Counted from the first letter of the stretch, positions 39,327 through 51,944 are shown. The stretch: DNA of 64,000 nucleotides from Stratiolaelaps scimitus (GCA_019614645.1 JABWDB010000004.1:17236001-17300000), one strand, 5' to 3'. Translations and numbers: made by a program. Notes: generated by a model not told the origin, from the sequence alone.

Positions 39327-40314
39327 CACTTCCCACGATTGATACCTTCGAGCTGCTGTTATCCACACAACGAGGCGAAACGAACTCTCGCGAAGAGGTG
39401 AGCAAGAGGAAGCGGAGAGTTTGACCTAGGTGAAATGAAGCGGACACGAAACGTTCTCGCGCCCGTCATTGAGCAAACACCTGGATAGCAGAAGCTTTAC
39501 TCAGTGCTTTGGAGTTCAGAACTGGGCTGGTATGGAAGAAGAACACACAATTATTACAGAAGAACATTATTATTATTATCATAGTCGCGTTTACTATATA
39601 TATGTATATATAGTTCCGAATAATATTAAACCAAAAGGATTCATCCCACTTATCCGCAGGATGATGCAGACAGGTTAAACTTTAGATTAGATCCAGGTCA
39701 GTGAGAAGAGGTACATCTGTTTTTAGGGTGCTTTCCGATCAACAAACGATGTAAGGGGTGTCCGTACCGGCTCGATCGATAGCGCACAAAACACTATAGT
39801 TGTTCGAATATTTACGGTGGATGGCTTTTAGGTTAAACGTCTTCCGAAGTCGAAATGTTGAACAAGTAGTATTTGGCAAACTACAATATGACTTTAAAAA
39901 ATGGTGTGGAGTGCTTCCTTCTCAAAGTTAATTATCTATTCATATATACTAAATGACATACCACAATTGTTCATTTATCATCCCCATAGAATGGCATGAT
40001 ATGGTCTCTATAATAGGCAACTATGGCGGTAACCGCAAGGCGAAACATCAATAGGGCTCTATGCCATGGATGTCTCACACTTCACACCAATTTCGAAGCA
40101 ACTTGCATGTCGCAAGACTGACCGAATTATTTAGCCAAACTAACCGCAAAGGAATGTACTTTCTCCTGAGATTTGGTATCAATCGAAAACAGAACTCAAC
40201 AGAAAATAGCAACTTCCGTTCTCCGAAATTATATTGAAATTTAATACACATTTCATTGGCTGACGTTTTTTAACGGACGTTTATTTGCGAACATTCTGGA
40301 AGCGATCCCATAAA

Positions 40315-40386
40315 CATTTTGAGCCTAGGTTGGCGAACCATTTTGAGCCTAAGTTGGCGAACCATTTTGAGCCTAGGTTGGCGAAC
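40315..40386. repeat. Minisatellite, 24-bp unit, 3 copies
   Basis: Three tandem copies of a 24-bp unit (CATTTTGAGCCTAGGTTGGC plus GAAC), identical except one G-to-A change in the middle copy. A degenerate partial copy may precede it (TTGCGAACATTCTG at about 40285). The unit is a multiple of three and is open in several frames, but nothing suggests it is translated. Confidence 0.9.
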
Positions 40387-41280
40387 CTCATTTCTTGCGA
40401 AGGCCGTTCACGCGTGCCTCTCACGACTCCGCGGGTGCCGGACCCAATCGAGTGGCCTAGCAACAGTCGCCGCAGCAAAGTGCCAGCAGACGCCCAGCTC
40501 GGAGAATGTCTGAGATAGAAAAAATCGTCTTGTCGTCCATTGTGCGAAGCACTGCGCGAACGAACAGCGCACTCCAGCCGAAATATTCGTCCTTATATTT
40601 ATAGAGCAAAACGGCTGCGATACCACCAACGGCGGGCAACGGAGATAGCAAGCGGGGCTAGCACATCTTCTATCTATTTATTTAATAACGCGGCGGTGTG
40701 ACTGTATAGCCCTGCTGCTGCTGCCGCTCAGTGCTACACCCCGCCTATCCTCTCCCTGTGCCGTTTTCGCCTTAGTCTCCATCTAGTGAACTCGGCTCCT
40801 GTGTGAGTAGCGCGCGCGTGCGGGCTGGTAAAAGTGCCGGCAGAGCGGCCGTGGCAGTATCGGGAGGAGTGCATCGTACAGAGCAGTCAACTGGTACTCG
40901 TGTGCTCGCCAACAGACTACTGCTGCCGCTGGTGCTGCTGCTGCTAGTTCTCGAGGTTTGCTGCTGCCATTGCTGTTTCACGAGGCCGTGTCTTTGTTTC
41001 CATTCGGTCCACTCCGCCATCCGCCGGTGGCTGCGGCAGCGGTGGTAACTGCGGCGACCAGCAGAAAAAGCAGTAGCAGCAGTGCCACGGTGTCTGAACA
41101 CGGGAAGCCCGGCCAGCACTGCAAGCACACACAGCCACAGCGAATCGCACGTACACACACATATAGCAGTGCGCGCTGTATGCGCCGCCGAACCGAAGCC
41201 TGTGCCGCATCGCGGCGCCGGCAGAAACATGAAGGAAAGGTCTTTCTTTTGGCGTTTTACGTTTCGGTGGTGATGATGGT

Positions 41281-41312
41281 GGCGGCGGCGGCGGCGGCAG
41301 CAGCAGCAGCGG
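41281..41312 (+). repeat. GGC / CAG compound repeat
   Basis: Six or so GGC units run directly into four CAG units. Confidence 0.85.
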
Positions 41313-42170
41313 AATCCGCGACGACGGCCGGCCGGCCAGCGAGTAGCTGCTCTCTCGCTCGCCGCATTCGCACCGCTATGTCCCTCTTCTCGTTTGCGTA
41401 GCAGGCCGCAAATGGAATGAAGATCAGTCAGGCCGAGAGCGAGCCAGCGAGCGTCGGTCCCCTCAATGATGGCGGCAGTGGCAGCGGCCGACGCAAACGC
41501 AGACAGACTGCAACGAACGCCGCTGTTGAAGCAGTCAGGCAATGCGGCGGTCGCGACGCTGGCCGCCACAACGACGAGGCTCAACGAACGAACGAAGAGC
41601 CCTAAGCATGCGAAGTACTGGACCCCCCCCAAGCTCCCCCAAGCTCCCCCGAGCTCCAGCCACCCAGCCGGGACGAGTTTTTCAGGTGGTGATTTTTACT
41701 CTCTCGTTCAGTTGTGCCGGTTGGCAATGTTGGGTTGGTTCCCAGGTTGTTTTCCCAGCCCGTCAGATAAGCAGCCCCGAAATGGTCCCTGCCGCAGTTA
41801 TCCTCCGCAGGAGGTGTGCGGAAGCCTCTACGGCGACGACCGCAGGCGGCAGACAGCGCCATCGTTGAATTGTTACTGCTACTCATGACGCTGTCGGCGC
41901 TTCTCAACTACTACTGCTGCTCCTGCTATTACGGCCCTGGTATTCTACTGGCACGGCCACGACCACTAGCAGCGCTACTGCTGCTACTGTTGGCGGCGGT
42001 GCGGTGGCAGCGAGCGGGAGCGTCAGGGAAACTTTTTGTTCGTTCGATTCACTGTAGGTACGGTGCCGTTCGCGCAGACAGCGACCGACAGCCGAGCCAG
42101 CCTTCCCTCGCTGGCTAATTAAACCTTTTCAAAGGAGAACGAAGGTAACAGCAAGCGAACAAGCAAGTCA

Positions 42171-42189
42171 TGCTGCTGCTGCTGCTCCT
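42171..42189 (+). repeat. CTG microsatellite
   Basis: Six CTG units in the same GC-rich block as 41281-41312. Confidence 0.85.
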
Positions 42190-44070
42190 CCTTCTCCAGC
42201 CATTGCTCGTACTACTGCTACACGAGTCCAAACTCTCTTCTCCTCGTGCACTGCGGGGCGACCGACCGTAACACGGAACGTGGAACGGCACAGGCAGGGA
42301 CAGCCCACCTCGGTAACCCCCCCCCCGGCCCCCGGGCGAGAACGCCTCGAAACCTCGAAATACGCGAATTCAGACGCCCTGTCTGCCTGCAGGCTCTGCA
42401 CAGCGCCACTCTCCGTCCAGAGATTCCTTCGTGCCATCCCTTTGAATCGCATATTGAATGAGCGCAGAAGGGGAATCGAGCACTGGCGTATTGTGCAGAT
42501 GTCCTTTTATCGTTGTACAGACATGTACTTCATATATACTCTCGCATGCAGACTTAATGGGCATATTTATCTTCTGCCGTCAGCCCTTCTCATCGGCTGG
42601 CTGTTATTTCTTTCTTTTTGTTGCTTGGCGTCCCTTTCATCGTGCCGCGCGTGATACGTCCGCTGTACATTCGATTTGAATTCGCGTTGGCTTTCATATT
42701 ACAATTTCGTTGATATTTGACTAGCAGCTGTTGCTAGCTAATGTCGGCGTTTCGTTTGCTACGTATGGCATACGTACGTGCGTGACACAGGCCAATATGT
42801 TGATAGGTCTACTTGTATGGTTGCTCTCGCGGAAATGAAATATTCATGTGTATACTGTATGTAGAAAATGATGTTTTTCGACTTTCAGCCTATTGAGTCG
42901 TCGATCGTCAAAGTTGCTCATGGAAATAGATTACTAGATCTAAGGATATGTTAAACAACACGAAATAGATTTCGCCACGGCCGTGTTTTCGCGGCAGATG
43001 AAAGGCGCATAAGCATGAATTCTCATTCTGTTTCCGCGAGTTCTTCGTAGACACTCGAGTTTCGAGTTAGATTAGACAACTCGTCCAATGAGCGTGAGCA
43101 ATCACCACGTTCGCCAGGAAGACAGAAGGTCTAAGTGAAGACCAAACATAAAAGACCAAACACGTCGAAGTAGGGGCGGCAGAAGATCATAATTTAACGG
43201 CTAAAAATAGGAGCGAAAAATTGAATACTGCAACGAATGTCTGTGGAAATCTAAACAAAATAACATTGCTGGCAGTGGCACGGTTTGTGTGCCGTCGTCG
43301 CCGCCGAGCAGTAACGAAGCTCTGTGTCGTATCAATATACGTATACGCCTGCAGCTCCTGTCCCTCGCTGTGCAGAGGGGCGATGCCATCGCCTTCCTCG
43401 GGACATTGTCGACCTCAGCCCCCCCCCCCCCATAATCCCTAGAAATAATTCCTAACTACTGTATGTTTGAATAAATCTTGGATTTTTATATATACGTATA
43501 TAGATCTCACACCCTTCACCCATCACACTCATGAGGATATTTAACGGAAACAAACCAGTTAAACAACGTTTAGACCGTTATTATGTTTGGCAAAACCCGC
43601 TGACTAGAGAGGAAACTTGGTCAAACAGGTTTCCCGGAGACCGTCGACTTCGAAAGAGACAGGTCTAAGGTGTCCCGATAGGGCCAGACCGTATCGGGTT
43701 TCGAAACGACACCTGCAGAGCTGCTTGTCGATCGATTTAATATACCTGGCTTCGCTTTTCTGCTTTTTCCCTTCCACCCGCCGCTCCGTAGCTTGATTTT
43801 CGTGTGTCAACGAATCTGCCGAGAGCGGAGTACGCGACTTTCTCCCCCGTTTTTCGTTCTTGTCTATTGGCTTTCACGCGTACAGCCGTCGCGCGAGTGA
43901 GGGAACGCCCGTTCTGGCATTCCGAGATATGGCCCCCGCTCGATCGGAGAAACTCCCGAACGTGTTTGGTCAGGGAGCAACTAAGTACAGTTCGCTTCTT
44001 CTGCTTCTGCTGCTTCCAAAGGATGAGGATATTCACACCGTTGTGTCTTCTCGTCGGCGAGTTGAAAATG

Positions 44071-44096
44071 GCTCGATTTCAACGTCGAAATCGAGC
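44071..44096. repeat. 10-bp perfect inverted repeat
   Basis: GCTCGATTTC (44071-44080) and GAAATCGAGC (44087-44096) flank AACGTC. It lies within the long intron. It does not match the animal histone 3' stem-loop consensus. Confidence 0.7.
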
Positions 44097-44667
44097 GGGG
44101 AGCGGGCACTAACGAGTATTTCTCTCTTAGCCAAATATGCAGCGTCTCAGCAGGGCTCGTGCACGAGTCTTTGGGCTCTTTCATCACCCGGCGACGATTT
44201 CGGATTCGGCTTTATTATGCTGCAGTGACAACAACGCGTGTCCTTCTGCCATCGCGTTGTCAAGTTTTCCTTTCGGAGCTGAAACTCTAAATATTTACGT
44301 AAGTATGTTTCTTCCCTCTGGTACGGTACTAAACCGAACAGCACGTCGAAGTATTGAGCATGTCAAAATGTCTTTGCATAGCAGCAATATGCAGCGTACT
44401 CAAAAGCTACTATGCGATGATGTTCTGTTTGTATTCTGTTGTTGGAGATTGAAACTGCTCTGCATTGTTTAAGTAGAATTGTTAACAACTAGCTAATGTA
44501 CTCGCACACATACGAGTTAAGGAAATGATCGCGGCTAATTTTCCGCGGTTTTCGAAACGACATCTCCATCACGGACGATATTTGGAGGCGTCGACAAATT
44601 ACTCTAGGTGCTTGGAAGCGTGACACTGTAGATACTTATCCCAATGTTTTACTCAGAAAAAAAAATG

Positions 44668-44693
44668 TCTCTCGCACGGAGACGGATCCTGTC
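44668..44693 (+). repeat. 26-nt direct repeat, copy 1
   Basis: The 26 bases beginning TCTCTCGCACGGAGACGGAT and ending CCTGTC recur exactly at 45719-45744; flanking sequence differs on both sides. Confidence 0.85.
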
Positions 44694-45320
44694 AATTAGT
44701 GTTACATGGGGTGAAGAGCACCAACAAGGTCACAACAAAAAATAAACCAGAACACCGCATAACAAAGCAATCACCTCCCAATTTTTTTTTATCTCACTGC
44801 GTTGAAATACTTGGCCTAGGTTGTTTGAGTCCATACATTAACTACACTATCTCTCAAACAGTAGTCGTAAAGGCCAAAGAGGGGTTTAAGCTGAGTTTTG
44901 AATGCTGGGTGTCATACCTAAGCCTCTCCCATGTGTCTTTCAGCTGTTCAGGTCATGCACTCGCTGCCTCACACAAAGACAAGCACACACACATACAGAT
45001 ACGTACAAAGGGGCCCACAGTCACAACAGTGTTCTCTTTCTAGAATGGTTCTCTTCTTGCAGGCAGGCGTTGCATTGAAGGGGGGGTGGGGAGTACAATG
45101 TCGAGCGGCAATGTCGCTCCGTGTGTCCCCTGGACTGGTTGTGCCAGTTGCCTAGTGAGGATCAGAGGGCAGTCGGGCAGAACGCACGCCCCGACCACGG
45201 CCGAATGCCAGCAAGAGGCCGGGACCAGCAGGGACCGGCCGCGAGCTGAGCGAATGGCTTACTCCGACCGCCTGAAGGACGGTTCGCTTCGCGGTCCTCT
45301 CTATCTCCTCTCTTGCTAAC

Positions 45321-45344
45321 TCTCTCTCTCTCTCTTTCTCTCTC
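45321..45344 (+). repeat. CT microsatellite
   Basis: A CT run lying between the two 26-nt direct repeats. Confidence 0.85.
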
Positions 45345-45718
45345 GCTCTTTACCGGAAAGTGGCGGTAGTGGTGGCCGTCGTGTGCGGGGATCAGAAGCT
45401 ATCAGAAGTGGGAACACACTCGAGGCCGGTCGAGGCAGCTCCAGTGGAAACGGAGCGAAGGAACGAAGCACGAACGGGACCGATTCTAAGTAGTGGATTC
45501 TTTCTCGCCGCCACCGCAACAGCAGCATTGGCGGCAGAAGCGATGGCGTCGTCGAGCCGACACCACCACCACCACCACCGGTCGATGTTCTCCAGTGTTC
45601 CGTAACAATTACTGTTCACAGCTATCGCCTGTCGTTCCGGTTTCCCACTGGAAAAAAACCAGCGGTCAGACGAATAGACAGACGTCTGCTCTGTTCCCAC
45701 AGTTGCTCTTTGTCTCAC

Positions 45719-45744
45719 TCTCTCGCACGGAGACGGATCCTGTC
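45719..45744 (+). repeat. 26-nt direct repeat, copy 2
   Basis: Exact copy of 44668-44693, offset by 1051 bp in the same orientation. No open frame or known terminal repeat explains the pair. Confidence 0.85.
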
Positions 45745-48700
45745 GGTTATCCTATATTATCAAGCCAGTCGGATAACCCTGCACGGTATTATAATCTTCA
45801 CCGAGTTTACGATGCTTCACGGCACAGACAGACAACAAATCGCTAAGGGTAGGGGGTGAGGAATGCTTGAAGGAGTGACAAACCATTAACAAACGTCGCG
45901 TTCACACTTAAAACGGGATGAAGCCACTGTGGTTCGACAAATGCATGAGAAGTTACGCTGAGCTGGAAAAGGATCAACGCCTTTTCGAACCCCTTAGCCG
46001 TCTCTGACGCTAGGCTATTCCACTTGAGACCACATCAAGAGCATCTTGAATTTGCCAAGGGATTATTCTTTTGGAGAGGGTGCGCCTGCGCAGGGCACAG
46101 ACAGTGTTAATAGTGGCGATGGTGGTTATGCTGCTGCATTTGCTGCTTTTAAATACGAGGCTGCCGACGGGTATTCCCCTCAGTTCGGCCTGTTCGAGCG
46201 CTCCTGACCGGGGTCGCCTGCCGTCCCCGCATCGAGTCGAGAGTCGGTCGAGTCCCAGTTTTCTTTGGAGTTTTGGCCTCGTTGTGCTGGGTTTGCTATG
46301 CTGAGATGGGTATGAAGATACGGATGACTATGACTTCAAGCGAGGAGCAAATTCCGCTGCTGACTTAGTGGCTCATGGCAGAATGGGTTTAGCATCAGCT
46401 TGAGCTCGAATGGGAGCCCTGCAGGGCCGTAGCCTCGCCCCGGTCCGGCTCGCCTCCATTCCACAGCTGCTGGGATGTGAAGGCGGCGGCGGCGGCAGTA
46501 AGACGGCGGAGGATGGGGAAAAGCGTTCACGATGCGAGTCATGTCTTTCCTTCCCATTTTGGTCCTCCAGGCGAAGCCAGCTGGCCCCGCTAGCGAAAGT
46601 GCTCAGATGCGAAACAGAGCGAAGGAGAGTGAGTGAAAGTACAATGAGAGTATTCGGTCGTCGTTTACTGCCAAGGCTGTGCGAGGAGGGTCGGGAGGGT
46701 CGTCTCGATATCTTCGACTTCGTCCCCTCGCTTGCCGTCTGTTGCAGGTGCAACAGACACATAACCACAGCGCTGTCTATCTGACATATCAATGAGATGA
46801 CTTCGATGCTCACCCGTACACCCGCGGTCGACAACTTGGCTGTGGGATGTTGACGTCGGTGGGCGTGTTTATCCTATCGATGCTCGTGTGGGTACCTACC
46901 GGCATTTGCTCAACGTATGCATCCGGTCCATCAGTCCGAGGGGTGGTATATTACATGCACCTATAGTAAGCTCCCACACACGCGAGCATACGTTAATTTC
47001 GCGTATAAACTATCTATACACAATACCACAGTATCAAATATACTAATTGCTGCTTTTCACAAACTGGACGCTACATCACGATGGCGACAAATGGCGAAAC
47101 GCGTGAACACCTCAGCTGGTTTGAGCGCTGGTACCTATGTATCTTTTTCTCATTCGTTGTTGTGCTAGTTGTGGCGTGATCGCCGAAGAGGCAGCCACCC
47201 TTTTCGGTTTGCTTTGGGTGTACTCAGGCAAGATTCGGAGGTCTGCTGTTGTAAAGCAGGGAGAGGCGGCTGTGTTCGCAGAGAGTGTGCTTCTATTTCT
47301 GCCGCATTCGCTGCTGCTGGCAGCAGCGGACCGGAGAAGGAAAATGCCGCTGTATGGCTGGCGGCGCTATGCAATGTGTTCGGCGAGTAAATAATTGATT
47401 TGTTTGCGTCTTGCCCTTCCTTCTCTCGTGAGCCCGACGAGTTGGTTGCTGCTTGTAGGAGAAATCCTTTCCAGCAGCAGCAGCAGCGCAGCATGAGCTG
47501 CCTAGTCCACAACATGCTTCTCCACGCCAAATTACCCTTCTTTGGCAAAGGTGCAGCCGCCACCCTTTCTACCACCACCACGACCAGCACCACCTCCTTC
47601 GCTGATGCTGCCGCTATCGTCCCGCGCCTGCTGCGACTGCCGAACAAGCGTGCGGTGAACCCAGATAGGAAATGTAGCTGGGCTCTCCTTTTTTTAAGAG
47701 AAAGAGAGCTATGGTCGGTAAGGAGTAAGGACGGTTTGGTCGGCTTCCACCGCCTTCCCAAAACAGCAAAGGAAACGAGGTTGAACCACTGGAGAAGCAG
47801 GGGCAACTGCTGGCTTGGCAGTAACTTGGTTGAGAGCAGATGGGAACAGGTAACTTGGTTGTCGCTCCTTTGAGCTTGCCCTCTTCGAGTCCAGGTTCGT
47901 GCGCCCCCTAGAAGGTGCTTCCTTGGTGCTTCTCGCGCCGCTGCTGACTGTCGGCATCGCCGAGAAAAAAAGGTAACCGAAACATCCACGCTGAGGTGGT
48001 GGTTTGATGTGATGCGATCTCCCTAATCAAGCAGAGCAGCGCCGAGCCGTCATTCTTTCTTCGTATAGCTACAGCCGTGCCACGTAGCTTGCTGGACTGG
48101 CTACTGGAGATGGTGAGGTTGTGCAACTTGCTAGCCCAAAGTCTCTCCTGCCTTTCTATGTTTCGCTGCACTTCCGTGCCTTGGCTTAGTCTGTCGGGGT
48201 CTGCTCTAGTGTGCGTCGTGTGGCCGCCAACGGTGACCGGTGCTCTTCTATGAAACTCGGGAAGCACCGCAACCCGACACGCTGCTAGCCCTCCGGCAGC
48301 CGCAAGTCGGCCACAGACTACGACCAACAGCCAACACTGCGACAGCAGAGGTAGTGGCCGCAATGGCAGTGTCAAAGGCATTCGCAGACGACGAGCACAG
48401 GCGTCGGGTGCCGGCGTCCTTTGCCAGCAAGCCCCAACATCCTGAGACCACTCCACAGCCATTACGATCGAATTTCTTGTGTACTTTCTTTTTCTTCTTC
48501 TTTTTCTTCTGTTTTTCTCTCCCGCTCGTCGCCATCATCATCACTGCAGCGGCTGCCGCTTCCGCCTTCAGTACACACGGAAAGACACATACAGAACAGG
48601 GAGAAGCAGGGCCAACCAGGGCAGACGGGAGGGCCAGCGGGGCGGACGAGCACACAACCGCCACTTCAGTACTGCCCCCTTACTATAGTATAAGCCAAGT

Positions 48701-49770
48701 CGATGCCAAGTATCGACGGCCGAGGCAATGAGGGGCTTCGGGGTAACATCCCCGTGAGGACCCGTTGTCGTCGTCGTCCCGAATGTGCGAAGTGAAGCTT
48801 CGAACACTCTGAGAGCACACACGCACACATCGCACCGAATCGGACGTGATGGCCATCTAAAGAAGCCAACAAGTTGCAACTAGCTGCCTGCTGGCTTGGC
48901 GACCAGAGAGCCCGCTGTCTATCCAGTGCAGTGGTAGCATTCCCATCAACGTAACCTTCTTCACTCACTCCATTGAATTAACACGGGCCGTGATGGCCGC
49001 CGCATCCGCTGCTGCTGCTGCTGTTCTGCTCTGTGTGTGGTAGCTACGGAGGCTACAAATGGGGCACACTACGACCCAGCTCCAGCCCCACTTCAAACCC
49101 ACGTCACCCTCTCTTGCAGTTATCCCAGCCCGTTCGCTGACGAGCCTGAGGAGACAGGCGGAGAAAACGAGCGTTGTGTGTTGCTGGGGACCACGGACAA
49201 GTTCGCCGACAACGCTAAGTCCGGGCGGCGGCAACGGCGACCGATGCCGCCTAGTAGTAGGCTGAATAATATTGCTGAAACTCGAGGCATCTGACTAGGG
49301 CAAGGGGACAGGAAATCATGGGGGTCAACGAATGCGGACTACTACGATCAGAAGCTGCTTTGCTCGGATGCTGGACCTAACTTGCCAGCAGCAGACAGCG
49401 ATGCCTGCAGCGACAACGATGCGACGGGCTCGAGAGGCGAAGCTGCTTTCTACAACGAAGCGAAGCTAGCAAGCTGCGCACGTTCTCCCGCTGCAACGCC
49501 GGCGTCCCAGAGCCCCGTTGTCGAGCCAGAAGCAACGAGCACCTACGACGACGCCGAAAGTGGACGACGAGAGCAAAGTCAGACGGCGATAGACTCCCCT
49601 CCCCCCTTCCCATCCTCTCTGGCTAAACATAATTTATCACCGCGACGCGCGCGCCGCTGTAAGACGAAAGGCCGAAGCCCCCTCCCGCCACGAAGGTGAC
49701 ACAGAGCTCAGCGCGCGAAACAGACAGGGTGCAGGGGCCAACCTTCGTTCTTGTCGTCGCACGTCGCTCG

Positions 49771-49788
49771 CCCCCCCCCCCCCCCCCC
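49771..49788 (+). repeat. Poly-C run, 18 bases
   Basis: Eighteen consecutive C. Length may be unreliable because of sequencing error. Confidence 0.85.
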
Positions 49789-50173
49789 GTCACCACACTC
49801 TAGGAGCTGTGTCTGCTCCGCCTCCTTCAGTAGCACGCTCAACGGGTAGCAGCGTAGCATGATCAACAGGCAACAGGCAGGATCGTGTTGCAAGCACGCT
49901 GCTGTTCATAGACGAGAACGAGAGAACGACGACGACGACGAGCAAATGCAAAGGCCTCATGCCGCCGCGGTAGCCCGGCAAGACCAGTAGAGGCAAATGC
50001 AAAGGCAGAGGCACAATGTAAAGGGACGGTGCAATGCGCCAGCACGTTAAGGCGAGCAGGGGGTCTGGTAACCGCCTGGACGTACGGGCCGGTGCGGACG
50101 ACAGTTCCGACGCAGTTGCCGGATGTAGGGCGGGTGCTAACCTCGTCTGATGGAGAAGAAGTGTTCAACGGGA

Positions 50174-50238
50174 TTCAGTGCATACCGCTGACTTCGTGTT
50201 GGGCAGTACAAAGCCCTGGAAGCGAGTTATGCACTGAA
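50174..50238. repeat. Imperfect 65-nt hairpin
   Basis: TTCAGTGCATA (50174-50184) pairs perfectly with TATGCACTGAA (50228-50238). Inside are a CGCT/AGCG helix and an apical GGGC/GCCC helix with an 8-nt loop. Internal loops are asymmetric, so the fold is weaker than that at 27.1 kb. Confidence 0.5.
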
Positions 50239-50658
50239 CGAGTCATGCACTAAGGAGTGAAGAACAGCGATGAACGTATATATGTAGATAGCACATTGGC
50301 GATCAGAAGATGGAGAGACGTGGCGCCACCGATACTTGGAAGGCTATCATCCCTAAAAGTGTCACTGCTATGAAGGCTGTCGTTGTTACAGCGCCACTGG
50401 CGCTTCGACAAAGGACCGACGTATACAGGAAAAACAACAACGGACAACGGAGGATCGATCCTCAATAAGTGAACGAACGGACAAGGCAGCTCACCGGTAT
50501 AGACCTTTTCTACAGATACAGACGCGTACTTGCCTCTTATGCGAACGAAAGTCTGTTTCGCTATAGCTTCAGAGAAGCATACTGTTCAAAAAAAATTTGC
50601 AAAATGGCTTGCAACTTTAGCGACTGATTTCGATATCAGCGCATGTGAACATAAATGT

Positions 50659-50685
<27 letters not shown>
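50659..50685. repeat. TA microsatellite
   Basis: About 13 TA units followed by ATTC repeats. Confidence 0.9.
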
Positions 50686-50689
<4 letters not shown>

Positions 50690-50789
50690 TCATTCATTCA
50701 GCCACCTTTGTTGGTAGCCTAATAGCACATCTGTCTAGCAGCATGCGAACACTATATATCCACGAAACTAATAAATGTCCAACAGAATT

Positions 50790-50790
<1 letters not shown>

Positions 50791-50836
<46 letters not shown>
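50791..50836 (+). repeat. Compound CT / AT microsatellite
   Basis: Nine CT units run directly into about 14 AT units. Confidence 0.9.
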
Positions 50837-50838
<2 letters not shown>

Positions 50839-51454
50839 TGTTCTGTAGCTGGAAAACTACAGTATGTTTCCAGAATATATCCAAAGCAAAAAGCTAAAAT
50901 AAAACGGATGGAGCTAGCAGATTATTTTTACCGGCAATAATATGCTAAAACTAAAATAGTACAGTGAAATGTGTATGGATATGACCGGACGTCATCTCGA
51001 TAACTGTTGAACTGCTGCTGGCGAGGAATTCTAACAAGTGAAATTGGTCAGATTAAATTGCTACCAAAGTCAGTTTGGGTCTGAATATTCATACTCTCAG
51101 AGACTCGTAACAATTTCGCATCTTGGGAAAGTTTGAAAACCAAATCCGTTTTACACTTAGACGTGAGCATTTGAAATAAAATGTTCATTTCGTAACTGTC
51201 AAATGACTGTTCTCCACTAAATATATGAAGAATCAAGACAATAAGGAAATTTGGCTCGATGTGAAGAACAAACTGATATATGGTCAGTTTCCTCTATATG
51301 ATATAAAATAAAGCAAATTAATTTGGCTTCAAGGGTGTAGGTCATGTATTCGTAATCGATGCATCCACGAATAGGTGTAAGATGTTTCATGCTACAGCAC
51401 AGTCCACGCCACAGGAATGGTAAGTGTGTGTACGTCTGTGTCTGGACAACTCAC

Positions 51455-51712
51455 CCATCGTGGAGTAAATCTGTCCGGATACTGGGTTTTGCCAAAAATG
51501 CCGATTGTGGCCAGTCCGACCATGAGGAAGTACATGGTGAACGTGATGAGTCCCTTGCTCTTGGAGACTCTCTCCAGGAACCGGTGTCCGGACGATACAA
51601 TGCACATCTTGATAAGCGGGTCGTTTTCTTCGCGCGGCTCGTCAAAAAGCGACACTCGGCCAATGGAGTCGCTTCCGGCCTCCACTCGAGCATACGCCCA
51701 ACACCCGACGAC
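51455..51712 (-). CDS. Coding exon (upstream of two) of an unidentified membrane protein
   Basis: This 86-codon open segment is bounded by a CTCTAG acceptor at its upstream end and a strong GTGAGT donor at 51454-51449; both ends are phase 0. Residues 1-53 are hydrophilic, include an acidic/basic stretch (FDEPREENDPLIK) and end in a basic run (RFLERVSKSK). Residues 54-73 (GLITFTMYFLMVGLATIGIF) form one clear transmembrane helix, and the exon ends in a short polar loop (GKTQYPDRFTPRW). The basic flank suggests a cytoplasmic N-terminal side. An in-frame stop lies immediately before the acceptor, so the exon is probably internal; a start at the Met in IKMCIVSS cannot be excluded. The phase and the loop fit the exon at 34103-34402. 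I do not recognise the protein family, so no function is given. Confidence 0.62.
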
Positions 51713-51944
51713 CTAGAGCATTGTGGGGCCTGTGCGGCAATGACGGCAGTGACAACTGAAAAGCAAAGAAATAGTCAACGCAACACATAAAACGAATGCG
51801 AAGGACGTCAGTGCGACGCTCACATATGAATAAATTGACATTTTGTCTGGCAGGCAATATATGGGAATTGCTCACGCCAGCCATAGCCGATATGTTTAAT
51901 TAACCATGAAATAGAGATATTCAAAACAAATAATAAAAATCCAA

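Larger units (their letters stand above)
34403..51454 (-). other. Large intron (about 17 kb) of the membrane-protein gene
   Basis: The interval runs from a GTGAGT donor (51454-51449) to a CTTGTTTCAG acceptor (34412-34403) on the minus strand, joining two phase-0 exons. Inside it I see no convincing exon. It holds GC-rich blocks with CTG/CAG and GGC tracts (about 37.8-39.4, 40.7-42.6 and 45-50.1 kb), AT-rich blocks (about 35-36.5, 39.5-40.3, 42.7-43.6 and 50.5-51.4 kb), several TA microsatellites, one 24-bp minisatellite, an exact 26-nt direct repeat and some hairpins. Unseen small exons or nested genes are possible. Confidence 0.5.

Noticed and set aside
40772..41632. 286-codon open frame on the minus strand
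   Set aside because: Runs through CTG and GGC repeats, and the opposite strand is equally open; no recognisable protein.
47165..47989. 274-codon open frame on the minus strand
   Set aside because: No domain, low-complexity stretches, no splice or start context that stands out.
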